From NCBI RefSeq assembly GCF_003344965.1, contig NZ_CP031194.1, positions 1,922,001 to 1,986,000 on the forward strand: DNA of 64,000 nucleotides, written 5' to 3'. A program made the translations under genes and the position numbers. Of the stretch, positions 18,268 to 28,300 are shown piece by piece; position 1 is the stretch's first letter, and the number at the start of each line of letters is the position of its first letter. The DNA comes from Streptomyces paludis (GTDB lineage Bacteria > Actinomycetota > Actinomycetes > Streptomycetales > Streptomycetaceae). Below the pieces are notes generated by a model. That model ran no database searches and had not been told where the DNA came from. It saw nothing but the letters and a program-made list of their open reading frames with translations.

Positions 18268-18524
18268 GGGGGGCGACCTCCAGGGTGATCGCCGCCGCTC
18301 GGGGGAGTCGCGGCGGCGGGACGGGGGCGGCCGGGCCGCACTCCGAAGAACTCAGGCACCGCCCCCAGTGTGCGGTACGGCGCGTCGCCGCCACGAGGGG
18401 CGTGCGGTGACTTTCTGCGCTCCGGACGTAACCCGGCTGTTACCCCCGGGCGGTGGCCACGACGGCCGCGCCCCGGCGGTCGCACGGCAGCGCGGCGGCC
18501 GCCGGGTGCGATGGCGGCGCCGGG

Positions 18525-20438
18525 CTACAGCGCGTCGGCGCCGATGTTGCGCAGGGCCTGGCCGTACTGCTGGAGGATCCACAGATCCTTCTGCACGGCC
18601 GCGTAGTGGTCGGGGTCCGACTGGGTGCCCAGCCGGGTCAGGGTGCCGGTGATGTCCTGGATACGGCGGTCGACGGCGCGCAGCCGGACCTGGACGAGCT
18701 GCTGTCCCGCGTAGATCTCGTCGATGGTCTTGCCGCGGAACACCTCGACGGCCAGCTCGGTGACCATGGCGCGCACCTGGTCGTTCGGCGCGGCCTCCCG
18801 GACCCGGGCCAGATACTCGGGCGCGGACTGGAGCCCGGACTCGGCGCCGCCCGCCTCCTCGACGGCGCGGCGTACGGCGGCGTAGGGCGCGGCGGTGAAC
18901 TCGTCCTCGCCGTAGGCGTCGAAGGCCGGGGAGACCAGCTCGGGCCGCTGGAGGGCGAGCTTGAGCAGCTCGCGCTCGGTGCGGTGGGCGGGGCTGCGCA
19001 GGGTGAGCGCGGGGCCGGCCGGGCCGGGGGGCCGCGCGGTCTCCTGCGGCTGCTGCTGCCTCGTACGGCGGTCCTCCGGGCCGCCCGCCGGGCCCCGGCC
19101 GCCGCGGTCGCGCGCCCAGCGGGCCACCTGGGCGACGCGCTTGACGACGAACTGGGTGTCGAGGATGCCGAGGATGCCGGCGAGCTGCACCGCCACCTCG
19201 TGCTGGGAGGAGCCGTTCTTGATCCGGGCGACGATCGGCGCGGCCTCGTCGAGCGCGGCGGCGCGGCCCGCCGGGGTCTCCAGGTCGTAGCGGGAGACGA
19301 TCTGGCGGATGGCGAACTCGAAGAGCGGCGTACGCGGTTCCGCCAGGTCCACGACGGCCTGGTCGCCCTTGGCGAGCCGCAGCTCGCAGGGGTCCATGCC
19401 GTCGGGGGCGATGGCGATATAGGTCTCGGCAGCGAATTTCTGGTCGTCCTCGAAGGCGCGCAGCGCGGCCTTCTGACCGGCCGCGTCACCGTCGAAGGTG
19501 AAGATCACGCGCGCGCTGCCGTTGTCCATGAGGAGCCGGCGGAGGATCTTGATGTGATCGCCGCCGAAGGCGGTGCCGCAGGTGGCGATGGCGGTGGTGA
19601 CCCCGGCCAGATGGCAGGCCATCACGTCCGTGTAGCCCTCGACGACGACGGCCCTGCTGGACTTGGCGATGTCCTTCTTGGCCAGGTCCACGCCGTACAG
19701 CACCTGGGACTTCTTGTAGATCGCGGTCTCGGGCGTGTTGAGGTACTTCGGGCCGTTGTCGTCGTCGCGCAGCTTGCGCGCGCCGAAGCCGACGACCTCC
19801 CCGGAGATATCGCGGATCGGCCACATCAGCCGGCCGCGGAAGCGGTCGATCGGGCCGCGCCGGCCGTCCTGGGAGAGGCCGGAGAGCAGCAGCTCCTTGT
19901 CGGAGAAGCCCTGGCCGCGCAGGAACCGGGTGAGGTGGTCCCAGCCGGCCGGGCTGTAGCCGACGCCGAAGTGCTCGGCCGCCGCCTGGTCGAAGCCGCG
20001 CTCGGCGAGGAACCGGCGGCCGATCTCGGCCTCGGCCCCGGCGAGCTGCTCCGTGTAGAAGCGCGCGGCGGCCTTGTGCGCCTCGACGAGCCGGGTGCGC
20101 TCGCCACGCTGGCTCGACGGGTTGTACCCGCCCTCCTCGTACCGGAGGGTGACGCCCGCCTGGGCGGCGAGCCGCTCGACCGTCTCGGAGAACGAGAGGT
20201 GGTCGATCTTCATGACGAAGGCGATGGTGTCCCCGCCCTCCTGGCAGCCGAAGCAGTGGAAGAGACCCTTGCTCGGACTGACCTGGAAGGAGGGGGACTT
20301 CTCGTCGTGGAAGGGGCAGAGGCCCTTGAGGTTGCCGCCGCCGGCGCTGCGCAGCTGGAGGTACTCGGACACGACGGCGTCGATCGGGACCGCGTCCCGA
20401 ACAGCCTTCACGTCGTCATCGTTGATCCTGCCTGCCAC
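18525..20438 (-). CDS. dnaG: DNA primase
   Basis: 637 residues with all three primase parts. The N-terminal CHC2 zinc finger uses Cys41, His44, Cys62 and Cys65. The catalytic core with TOPRIM motifs has VVVEGYTDVMACH (conserved Glu) and the metal-binding FTFDGDAAG. The C-terminal helicase-binding domain starts after a proline/arginine-rich linker of about 35 residues (roughly 440-480). It makes the RNA primers for chromosome replication. The ATG at 20438 begins MAGRINDDDVKAVRDA, the normal N-terminus. Confidence 0.97.
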   Translation of the reverse strand: MAGRINDDDVKAVRDAVPIDAVVSEYLQLRSAGGGNLKGLCPFHDEKSPSFQVSPSKGLFHCFGCQEGGDTIAFVMKIDHLSFSETVERLAAQAGVTLRYEEGGYNPSSQRGERTRLVEAHKAAARFYTEQLAGAEAEIGRRFLAERGFDQAAAEHFGVGYSPAGWDHLTRFLRGQGFSDKELLLSGLSQDGRRGPIDRFRGRLMWPIRDISGEVVGFGARKLRDDDNGPKYLNTPETAIYKKSQVLYGVDLAKKDIAKSSRAVVVEGYTDVMACHLAGVTTAIATCGTAFGGDHIKILRRLLMDNGSARVIFTFDGDAAGQKAALRAFEDDQKFAAETYIAIAPDGMDPCELRLAKGDQAVVDLAEPRTPLFEFAIRQIVSRYDLETPAGRAAALDEAAPIVARIKNGSSQHEVAVQLAGILGILDTQFVVKRVAQVARWARDRGGRGPAGGPEDRRTRQQQPQETARPPGPAGPALTLRSPAHRTERELLKLALQRPELVSPAFDAYGEDEFTAAPYAAVRRAVEEAGGAESGLQSAPEYLARVREAAPNDQVRAMVTELAVEVFRGKTIDEIYAGQQLVQVRLRAVDRRIQDITGTLTRLGTQSDPDHYAAVQKDLWILQQYGQALRNIGADAL

Positions 20439-20513
20439 GCGTGAATTCTACGGGCCCGCACCGACACACCGGACCGTGCGCGGAGAGGGCGCGGAGAGTG
20501 CCCGGCCGCGGTC

Positions 20514-21788
20514 TCAGGTGCCGAGTGCGGCCAGCGGGACATTCGGGTCGGCCAGGGCGTCGAGATCCTGGGGCGCGCCGGAGCGGATCAGACGCTGGAT
20601 GTCCGCGGTGACGTCCCAGACGTTGACGTTCATCCCGGCGAGCACCCTGCGGTCCTTGAGCCAGAAGGCGATGAACTCGCGCTTGCCCGCGTCGCCGCGC
20701 ACCACCACCTGGTCGTACGAGCCGGGCGGGGCCCAGCCCGAGTACTCCAGGCCCAGGTCGTACTGGTCGGAGAAGAAGTAGGGAATACGGTCGTACGTCA
20801 CGTCCTGGCCGAGCATGGCGCGGGCGGCGGCCGGTCCGCCGTTGAGGGCGTTCGCCCAGTGCTCGACGCGTACGACCAGGCCGCCGGGGGCGCCATGGGC
20901 GGTCAGCGGGAAGGCGGCCACATCGCCGGCGGCGTAGATGTCGGGGTCGGAGGTGCGCAGGGAGGCGTCCACGGCGATGCCGCCGCCCGCGGACCGGCCG
21001 GCCAGGGTGAGCCCGGCGGCCTCGGCCAGCGCGGTGCGGGGCGCGGCGCCGATCGCGGCGAGGACGTCGTGCGCGGGGTGCTCCTCGCCGTCGTCCGTGC
21101 GGGCCGCCAGGACCATGCCGTCCTGGCCGGTGATCTCGGTGAGCCGGGCGCCGAAGTGGAACCGTACGCCCCGGTCCTGGTGCAGCTCGGTGAAGAGCTG
21201 GCCCAGCTCGGGGCCGATGGCCTGGTGGAGCGGGGTGGACTCGGCCTCGACGACGGTGACCTCGGCGCCGTATCCGCGCGCCGCCGCCGCGACCTCCAGC
21301 CCGATCCAGCCCGCGCCCGCGATCACCAGATGGCCGTTGTCGCGGCCGAGGGCGGACAGCACCTGGCGCAGCCGGTCCGCGTGGGCGAGGCGGCGCAGGT
21401 GGTGGACGCCCGCCAGCTCCGTGCCGGGGATGTCGAGCCGGCGCGGCTCGGCGCCGGTGGCCAGCAATAGCTTGTCGTACCGCAGGGAGGTGCCGTCGCC
21501 GAGGAGGACCCGGTGGGTGTCGCGGTCGACGGCGGTGACGGTCTGGCCGAGGTGCAGCTCGACCTGGGTTCCGGCGTACCAGGCGGGCTTCTGTACGAAG
21601 ACGCTGTCACGGCCGTCCTTGCCCGCCAGATAGCCCTTGGACAGGGGCGGACGTTCATAGGGGTGGTCGCGCTCGTCACCGATGAGGATCACCCGGCCGG
21701 TGAACCCCTCCGCGCGCAGGGTTTCCGCGGCCTTCGCCCCGGCCAGCCCGCCGCCGACGATGACAAATGTCCGGTGTGCGTCGACCAC
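20514..21788 (-). CDS. NAD(P)/FAD-dependent oxidoreductase, ferredoxin/rubredoxin reductase type
   Basis: 424 residues: FAD-binding GGGLAGAKAAETL near the N-terminus, RPPLSKGYL, LLATGAEPRRL, the NAD-binding AGAGWIGLEVA near 153, and the second FAD motif YAAGDVA, then a C-terminal reductase domain. This is the pattern of ferredoxin reductases that feed cytochrome P450s or dioxygenases. No redox partner gene adjoins it. The start is the GTG at 21788, preceded by GGAGG at about 7 nt. It is 75 bp upstream of dnaG on the same strand. Confidence 0.9.
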   Translation of the reverse strand: MVDAHRTFVIVGGGLAGAKAAETLRAEGFTGRVILIGDERDHPYERPPLSKGYLAGKDGRDSVFVQKPAWYAGTQVELHLGQTVTAVDRDTHRVLLGDGTSLRYDKLLLATGAEPRRLDIPGTELAGVHHLRRLAHADRLRQVLSALGRDNGHLVIAGAGWIGLEVAAAARGYGAEVTVVEAESTPLHQAIGPELGQLFTELHQDRGVRFHFGARLTEITGQDGMVLAARTDDGEEHPAHDVLAAIGAAPRTALAEAAGLTLAGRSAGGGIAVDASLRTSDPDIYAAGDVAAFPLTAHGAPGGLVVRVEHWANALNGGPAAARAMLGQDVTYDRIPYFFSDQYDLGLEYSGWAPPGSYDQVVVRGDAGKREFIAFWLKDRRVLAGMNVNVWDVTADIQRLIRSGAPQDLDALADPNVPLAALGT

Positions 21789-21960
21789 TTGATGCCTCCA
21801 ATTCGCGCTGCCGCCATCTGCGAGCGTCCCGCACGGAGGCCGACGGCGAAAGGGGGAGCGCTCCGCGGGGCTGTCCCACGGCCCCGAAAAGGGGTCGTGA
21901 TCCGGCTACTTTCGTATATGCCCGCGTCCGGAGCCATGAGGCATGAGCGGGCGGAATGTC

Positions 21961-23271
21961 TCAGGGGTGCCCGGTGAGGGTGGTGTGCAGGGAGCGGGCC
22001 GCCGCGTCGGTGAGCGAGGCGATCTGGTCGACGATGACGCGTTTGCGCGCGCGGTCGTCAAGAGCGGTGTCGAACAGCGCGCGGAACTGCGGGTCGAGCC
22101 CTTCGGGGGCGCGGGCGGTGAGCGCCTCGGCCAGCTCGGCGAGAACGACGCGCTGATCGGCGCGGAGTGTCTCCTGCTCGGCGCGCTGCATCACGTAGCG
22201 GTCCGCGACGGCCTTGAGGACCGCGCACTCGTGGCGGGCCTCGCGCGGGACGACGAGTTCGGCGGCGTACCGGGTGAGCGGGCCCGTGCCGTACGCCTGT
22301 CTGGTCGCGTTCTCCGCCGCTTCGCAGAAGCGGCCGATGAGCTGGCTGGTGGCGTCCTTGAGGCGGGCCTGGGCGAGGGCGGAGCCGTCGTAGCCGTGCG
22401 GCCACCACTCCTGCCGCACCAGCCGGTCGAGCGCGTCGGCCAGCTCCTGCGGATCGGTGCCGGCCGGTACGTAACGGCCGATCGCGGCAGCCCAGATACC
22501 GCTGCGCTCGTCCTCGGAGGCGAGCGCCGCGGGGTCGACGTGCCCGGCGTGCAGGGCGTCCTCGAAGTCGTGGACGGAGTAGGCAACATCGTCGGACCAG
22601 TCCATGACCTGCGCCTCGAAGCAGGCACGGTCCGCCGGCGCGCCCTCGCGCACCCACGCGAAGACGGGCAGGTCGTCCTCGTACACGCCGAACTTCACCG
22701 AGGCGGGGTCGGTGGGGTGGGCGCCGCGCGGCCACGGGTACTTGGTGGCGGCGTCGAGGGCGGCGCGGGTGAGGTTGAGGCCGACGCTGGCGACTCCGCC
22801 GGGAACCGGAACGAAGCGTTTCGGTTCAATGCGGGTGAGCAGCCGCAGCGACTGGGCGTTGCCCTCGAAGCCGCCGCAGTCGGCGGCGAAACTGTTGAGC
22901 GCCTGTTCCCCGTTGTGGCCGAACGGCGGGTGGCCCATGTCGTGCGAGAGACACGCGGCCTCGACGAGATCCGGATCGCAGCCGAGCGCCGCGCCCAGTT
23001 CGCGGCCCACCTGGGCGCACTCCAGGGAGTGGGTCAGCCGGGTGCGGGGGCTGGCGTCCCACTCCCGGCTCCAGGAACCGGGCGTCACGACCTGGGTCTT
23101 GCCCGCGAGTCTGCGCAGCGCGGCGGAGTGCAGCACGCGGGCGCGGTCGCGCTGGAACGCCGTGCGGCCAGGGCGTTTGTCGGGCTCGGGGGCCCAGCGT
23201 TCGGTGGAGACGTCGTCGTACGGGGTGTCCGCCGTGCTCGCCATGCCTGTCTTGCCTGTCTTGCCTGCCAT
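21961..23271 (-). CDS. dgt: Deoxyguanosinetriphosphate triphosphohydrolase-like protein (dGTPase)
   Basis: 436 residues of the HD-superfamily dGTPase type. The metal ligands are visible as H81 (RLTHSLE), the HD pair H110-D111 in [14 protein letters not shown], and a later [12 protein letters not shown]. Members hydrolyse dNTPs to deoxynucleoside and triphosphate, adjusting the dNTP pool. The start is uncertain: the ATG at 23271 and one at 23244 are possible, neither with a strong ribosome binding site. The two are separated by a ggcaagaca-type short repeat encoding GKTGKTG. The frame is open well upstream, but that part is not protein-like. Confidence 0.92.
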   Translation of the reverse strand: MAGKTGKTGMASTADTPYDDVSTERWAPEPDKRPGRTAFQRDRARVLHSAALRRLAGKTQVVTPGSWSREWDASPRTRLTHSLECAQVGRELGAALGCDPDLVEAACLSHDMGHPPFGHNGEQALNSFAADCGGFEGNAQSLRLLTRIEPKRFVPVPGGVASVGLNLTRAALDAATKYPWPRGAHPTDPASVKFGVYEDDLPVFAWVREGAPADRACFEAQVMDWSDDVAYSVHDFEDALHAGHVDPAALASEDERSGIWAAAIGRYVPAGTDPQELADALDRLVRQEWWPHGYDGSALAQARLKDATSQLIGRFCEAAENATRQAYGTGPLTRYAAELVVPREARHECAVLKAVADRYVMQRAEQETLRADQRVVLAELAEALTARAPEGLDPQFRALFDTALDDRARKRVIVDQIASLTDAAARSLHTTLTGHP

Positions 23272-23372
23272 GCACCGACCGTAACCGGTACGGGAGGTAC
23301 GCGAGGGACGGGCGCGTGGTGTTGACCGGCGCGTGGTGCGACGGGCGCGTGGTGTTGACGGGCTTGTGGTGT

Positions 23373-24242
23373 TTACGCGGAGGTGAGCAGGCGGCGGGCC
23401 CGCTTCGGGTACGGCGTGGTGAGCGCCTCGTCGTAACGGTGGAGGACCAGCCGGGCCAGCGCGGGATGCGCGCCGAGCGGGGCGGCGGCGATCCAGGGCG
23501 CGGCGGCGGCGGCGCGGCCGGCGAAGTATCCCGGAGCGGTGAAGTACGAGGCCACGGCGGTGCGGTGGTGGCCCCGGGCGGCGAGGGCGCGCAGGGCCTC
23601 GGGGACGGTGGGCGAGGCGGCGGAGGCGTACGCGGCGAGGACCGGCACCCCGCCGAGCCGTTCGCTGAGCAGCGCCGCCGTACGCCGGGTGTCGGCGGCG
23701 GACTCGGGGTCGCGGGAGCCCGCGGCGGCGAGGACGACGGCGTCGCCGCCGCGGGGGTGGGCGCGGGTGGAGGTGTGCCAGCCGGCTTCGGTGAGCCGGT
23801 CGTACAGCGCCTCGACGAGCAGCGGGTGCGGGCCGAGCGCGCCGGCGATCCGCGTCTCCAGCCGGGCGGCGTCGGCCGCGAACGCGGGCAGGTCCCGTTT
23901 GATGTGCACACCACGGCCGAGCAGCAGGGGTACGAGGACGGCGCGGCCGGCGCCGAGGGCGGCGAGGGTGTCGGGCAGGGCCGGTTCGTTCAGCTCGATG
24001 TGGCCGAGGCGTACGTCCAGGCCGGGGCGGAGTTCGCGGACCCGGTCGAGGAGCGTGGCGACGGCGCGCGGGGTGCGCGGGTCGCGGCTGCCGTGGGCGA
24101 CCAGGACGAGGGCGGGGCTGTCGCTGTGCATTGTCCGGCGGGTTCCGTTCCGTGCGACCTGGCTGAGCTGACCGAGCTGGGGGCCGAGTTGGGCGGTGGT
24201 ACGGGCGAGGGGAGTTCCGCGGTCGTGCGCCGGCTCCGTCAT
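23373..24242 (-). CDS. CbiX/SirB-like sirohydrochlorin chelatase family protein
   Basis: 289 residues containing two CbiX-type half-domains: the first starts [12 protein letters not shown] and continues [13 protein letters not shown], the second starts [13 protein letters not shown]. The first carries the metal/porphyrin histidine of AHGSR; in the second it is AAGSR, without the histidine. Such proteins insert iron or cobalt into sirohydrochlorin, giving siroheme for nitrite and sulfite reductases; a siroheme NirB is encoded at 47014. The start at 24242 adds an N-terminus of about 37 residues before the domain. The ATG at 24131 would give a compact protein and is an alternative. Confidence 0.82.
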   Translation of the reverse strand: MTEPAHDRGTPLARTTAQLGPQLGQLSQVARNGTRRTMHSDSPALVLVAHGSRDPRTPRAVATLLDRVRELRPGLDVRLGHIELNEPALPDTLAALGAGRAVLVPLLLGRGVHIKRDLPAFAADAARLETRIAGALGPHPLLVEALYDRLTEAGWHTSTRAHPRGGDAVVLAAAGSRDPESAADTRRTAALLSERLGGVPVLAAYASAASPTVPEALRALAARGHHRTAVASYFTAPGYFAGRAAAAAPWIAAAPLGAHPALARLVLHRYDEALTTPYPKRARRLLTSA

Positions 24243-24392
24243 GCACCGATCGTGCCGGGTGCTGATTGCCGGGCCGTTGCGCGGCGGTGACGGGTCTTTT
24301 CCACCAGCTCACAGGCGGTCCGGGGGCATTGTCAGACCCCTCACTTACTGTGATGGAAGTTCGGAACCAGAACGTTGGGGAGGGGTCCTGCC

Positions 24393-25316
24393 ATGGGCTG
24401 GATCGAGACATCGGGCGGGTATGCCGTCGCGCTGGACGGGACGCGGGTGCTGTGCCGGAACGCGGCGGGACGCACGCTGAAGCAGGTGCCCGCCAAGCTC
24501 AGGGACGACGCGGAGGTGGTCCGGCTGCGCCAGCTCGCCGAGTGGCTGGAGCGGCACGACCGGGAGTGCCGTGAGCAGGTGGACATGTGGCTGGTGCGTT
24601 CGCTGCCGGTCCCGGTCGCCCTGCTGGCGCGGGTGTGGCCGGACCCGGCCTGGCGGTCGGTGCTGCGGGACCTGGTCGTCGCTCCGGTGTCCGGGGACGG
24701 TCCCGCGGACACCGCGCGGGCGGGATTTTTGCGCGACGCGGAGCCGGCGCGGGGGCTGGGAATCGTCGATCTGGACGGTGACTCGGTGTGGTGGGACCCG
24801 CTGGAGGTGGGGGCGGTGCTGATACCCCATCCGGTGCTGCTCGAAGACCTCTTGGAGCTGCGGGAGTTCGCGGCGGAGCTGGGGGTCGAGCAGGGCGCGG
24901 AGCAGCTGTTCCGCGAGGTGTGGCGGCGGCCCGGGCCGGAGGAGCCGTCGGGGACGCCGTCCGGGACGCCGTCGGCGGGGGCCGGGGGCACGGTGTGGCG
25001 TACGTACGCCAACGGGAAGTTCGCGCAGTTGCGGCACGCCACGGCCCGCGCGGTCTCGCTCGGGTACCGGGTGCGCGGTGGCCAGACGGTGTGCCCGCTG
25101 GTGGAGGACGGCCGGCAGCTGGAGGCGGCGTACTGGATCGGGGACGACTACCCCGACGCGGAGACGCTGACCGGGGCGCTGGAGTGGCGGGACACGGCGG
25201 GGCGGCGGCTGCCGCTCGCCGAAGTGGGGCCGGTCGCCTGGTCGGAGGGCGAGCGGATGGCCGCGCTGGTGTTCGCGGGCCGTGTGGTGGAGAACGACGA
25301 GGAGGGGGCGCTGTGA
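24393..25316 (+). CDS. DUF4132-type (MolR-like) protein, first gene of the MoxR-VWA-SWIM cluster
   Basis: 307 residues beginning [16 protein letters not shown] with GGGGAGGGG-like pairing potential just upstream of the ATG at 24393. The interior [18 protein letters not shown] and the C-terminal [20 protein letters not shown] match my memory of DUF4132 domains, which occur alone in actinobacteria and at the end of E. coli MolR/YehI. A flexible linker ([17 protein letters not shown]) at about 189-206 separates two halves. There is no signal peptide or membrane segment. The stop overlaps the next gene's GTG, and the gene starts a plus-strand group facing away from the chelatase gene. The function is unknown. 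Confidence 0.75.
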   Translation: MGWIETSGGYAVALDGTRVLCRNAAGRTLKQVPAKLRDDAEVVRLRQLAEWLERHDRECREQVDMWLVRSLPVPVALLARVWPDPAWRSVLRDLVVAPVSGDGPADTARAGFLRDAEPARGLGIVDLDGDSVWWDPLEVGAVLIPHPVLLEDLLELREFAAELGVEQGAEQLFREVWRRPGPEEPSGTPSGTPSAGAGGTVWRTYANGKFAQLRHATARAVSLGYRVRGGQTVCPLVEDGRQLEAAYWIGDDYPDAETLTGALEWRDTAGRRLPLAEVGPVAWSEGERMAALVFAGRVVENDEEGAL

Positions 25317-28300
25317 ACGAGGTAGGACGACGAGACGTACGGCGGGCGGACATGGATCCGTCGGCCCTGCTGGACGCGGGGGCGGTACTGCCGATCGGGA
25401 CCGGCAACGGCCCGGGCGACGGCCCCGGCTCCGGTTCCGGTTCCGGCGCGGAAGCGGCCGGCGCGGGTGATGTGCTGACCGCCCGGACGTACGGGCATCC
25501 GGCGCTGGACGGGCGCGCGGTGGTGCGGCTGGTGCCCGAGGCGATCGGCGCGGCCGAGGATCTGTCCCTGGAGTATCTGGGGTTCGGCCCGGCCTCGGCG
25601 GCCGGGGTCGGCCGGGTCAAGCGGCAGTCGCTGGGATTCCCGGCCTGGGCGCTCGTGCACGATCCGGCGCACGGACACCACGCGCTGGCCGTGGTCAAGG
25701 AGATGGAGCGGCTCGCCCGGCTCGTCGCCACCAAGCCGGGGCTGGCGAAGGAGGGGTTCGACGAGATCGGCGAGCGGCTCGACCGTTCCGTACCGCACTT
25801 CCTGCCCACCTACTACGAGCAGGTGGCGCGGCTCTTCCTGGCGGCGGACTCCCGGCAGCAGGCGTCGGTGTTCTTCGGGAAGGCGCGGGCGGCGGAGCAG
25901 CGCCACGCGCTGGAGGTGGACGAGGACCGGCTGCGCGAGGTCTTCCTGGAGTTCGCCGGCGCGGGCGCGCTGAGCGGCAAGGCGCTGCGCGAGCACGCGA
26001 AGGGGCTGGCGGTCCGGCTGTCGGCGGCGGAGGCGTACGGGCAGTTCAAGGCGGTGTCCCTGGAGCGGTGTGCGGCCGGACTCGCGCCGTACGCGGGGAT
26101 GCTGGAGGATCTGCGGCGCCTCGCGAAGGGCGCGGGGCTGGACGCCGGCGCGGAGGAGCGGTCGCTGCTCGCGGAGATCATTCACACCGGCCCGATGAAC
26201 CGCGCGGCGGGAAGCTTCTGGAAGAGCGCGCTCCCGGCGCTGACGGTCCTCGCGGCCGAGGACCGGTCGGTGCGGGAGCGGCTGCTCGGGCTGCTGCCCG
26301 CCACCGGAGGTGACAGCCCGGCCGAGTTCGACGCGTCCTGGCTGGATCTGCTGGCGCGGTGCGGGGCGTTCGAGCTGCTGAGGGACGGGACGGTACCGGC
26401 GGCGGGGTGGCTGTCGGGCTGGGCCGCGCACCGGCAGCGGGGCTGGCGGGACGGCAAGCGGATGCCGGCCGAACTGGCCGTGGTGGAGAAGCTGGTGGAC
26501 CGGCTGGTGGCCGAGGGCACGCCGGTGCGGCTGCTGACCGGCCGGGGCTGGCGGCTGAAGGTGGATCTCGATCTGCTGGACGCCTGTCTGGCCTGGGGGG
26601 TGCCGGTCGCCGGGCCGGCTCCGGAGGACCGGCATCTGGATCTGACCGCCTGGCTGACGGACACCCGGGAGGGGGCCCGCGATCTGGCCGCGCTGGCCGC
26701 CGATCCGCGGTTCGCGCGGGTGCTGCGCGCGGGCGTCGAGCAGGCGGCCGACACGGGTGACTCCACGGTCCATCTCGCCGCGATCGTCAGGACCCCGGCG
26801 CTGCGCGGTGTGCTCGCGGACTGGTTCGGCGAGCGGGCCGACGATCTGTCGCGGCCCCTCGGACTGCCCGAGCTGGACGGGCTGCTGACCCGGCTGTCGC
26901 ATTTCTCGGCGCCGTCCGTGCTGGCGACGGCGCCGGAGCCGGTCGCCCGGATCACAGCGGTGTCGCCCGCCCCCGCGCTGGCCAGGACGCTGCGCGCGGG
27001 CATCCTCGACGAGCTGGGCTGGCCCGCGCTGGAGCAGGCGCTGCCGAACCTGGGCGCGGTCAACCCGCGGACGTCGGGGCGGCGCGGCGGCCGTGGCGAG
27101 TGGTATCAGGTCGCGGACGCCTGGCCCGCGCTGCTGCTGCGGGTGGGGACGCGGGTCGCGGCCGTGGGGCCGGAGTCCGTCCTCGACGAGCGGGTCCTCA
27201 CCCTGCCGGCGAAGGACACCCACAGCTGGGACACCCCGGTGTTCGGTCTGGTCGACGGCCAGTGGCTGATCTCGAACGGGTTCGGCGACGACCGGCGGGC
27301 CGTGTGGTCGGGGCGTCCCGCCGACGCCTTCCCGCCCTCGGGGACGCTCCCGGGCAACGGCGGTTCGACACCGTGGCCGTCCCTCGCTCTGCCGGGCGGC
27401 GGCCGGTGCTACGGCGGCAGGCCGGTGCACGCGGGCGACACGTCCTTCGCCGCCGAGCGGCGGCCGGTCGCCTCGGACGGCGTCTCCCTCTGGGTGCTGC
27501 ACGAGAACGAATGGTGGGAGTACGACCCGGAGTCGGCCCGCAGGGGCCGGGTGTCCGTGCCCGCCTTCTTCGACTCGGCCCTCGGCTCCGGTGTGACCGG
27601 AGAGGGCGTCCGGCTGGTGCGGCAGGCGTGCCGGCTGCTGCCCGTACAGCCCGGTCTGGAGGGGTCGCCGTTCGGCTCGGCGAACGGGCTGCTGGGCTGG
27701 TGGGTGGTGTACGACCCGAAGGAGCGGACGTTCACGGCGTGTTCGGTGGACGGCAGCCGCAGTCCGGCCGTGCCGTTGCCGGACGGCTCTCGGGCGGAGA
27801 GCTTCGCCCAGGGGCTGCCCGTGCCGCCGCTGCGGCTGCCGGGCGGGGCGGCGCTGTATCCGCGGGAGTCGCGCGGACACCACGGGACGGTCTCGCTGTA
27901 CGACGCCGACGGCGTCCTCCTGGCGTCCGTCGGGAGCGGCGGCGGGGAGGACGTGTACGCGGCGGGCACCCCGTTCGTACCGCCGCTGGACCACTGGCAC
28001 GCGCTGCGCGCGCGGGACGAGCGGGGGTCGGCGGCGCTGCGCGCGGTGACCGACGCGGACGCGGCGGCGCTGCTGGCCGCCGTCGTCGGGGGGACGAAGG
28101 CGCCGGACGCCGTACGCCGGCTGCTGCCGGGGATCGGTCATCCCGGGCTGATCGCGGGGGTGGCGGGGCTGCTGGACGAGGCCGCCCGGCACAGCCGGCG
28201 GCTCACGGCCCTCGCCGAGCAGGCCGGGGCCGACGGGCGGGGCGGGACGGGCGCGGAGGAGGAGCCGGTCCGGCACGCGTTCGACGAGGTGCTGGGCACG

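Noticed and set aside
15176..18394. 1072-codon open frame on the minus strand across the ABC transporter and sigma genes
   Set aside because: High-GC shadow frame: no motif, no start signal, and both overlapped genes have unmistakable families.
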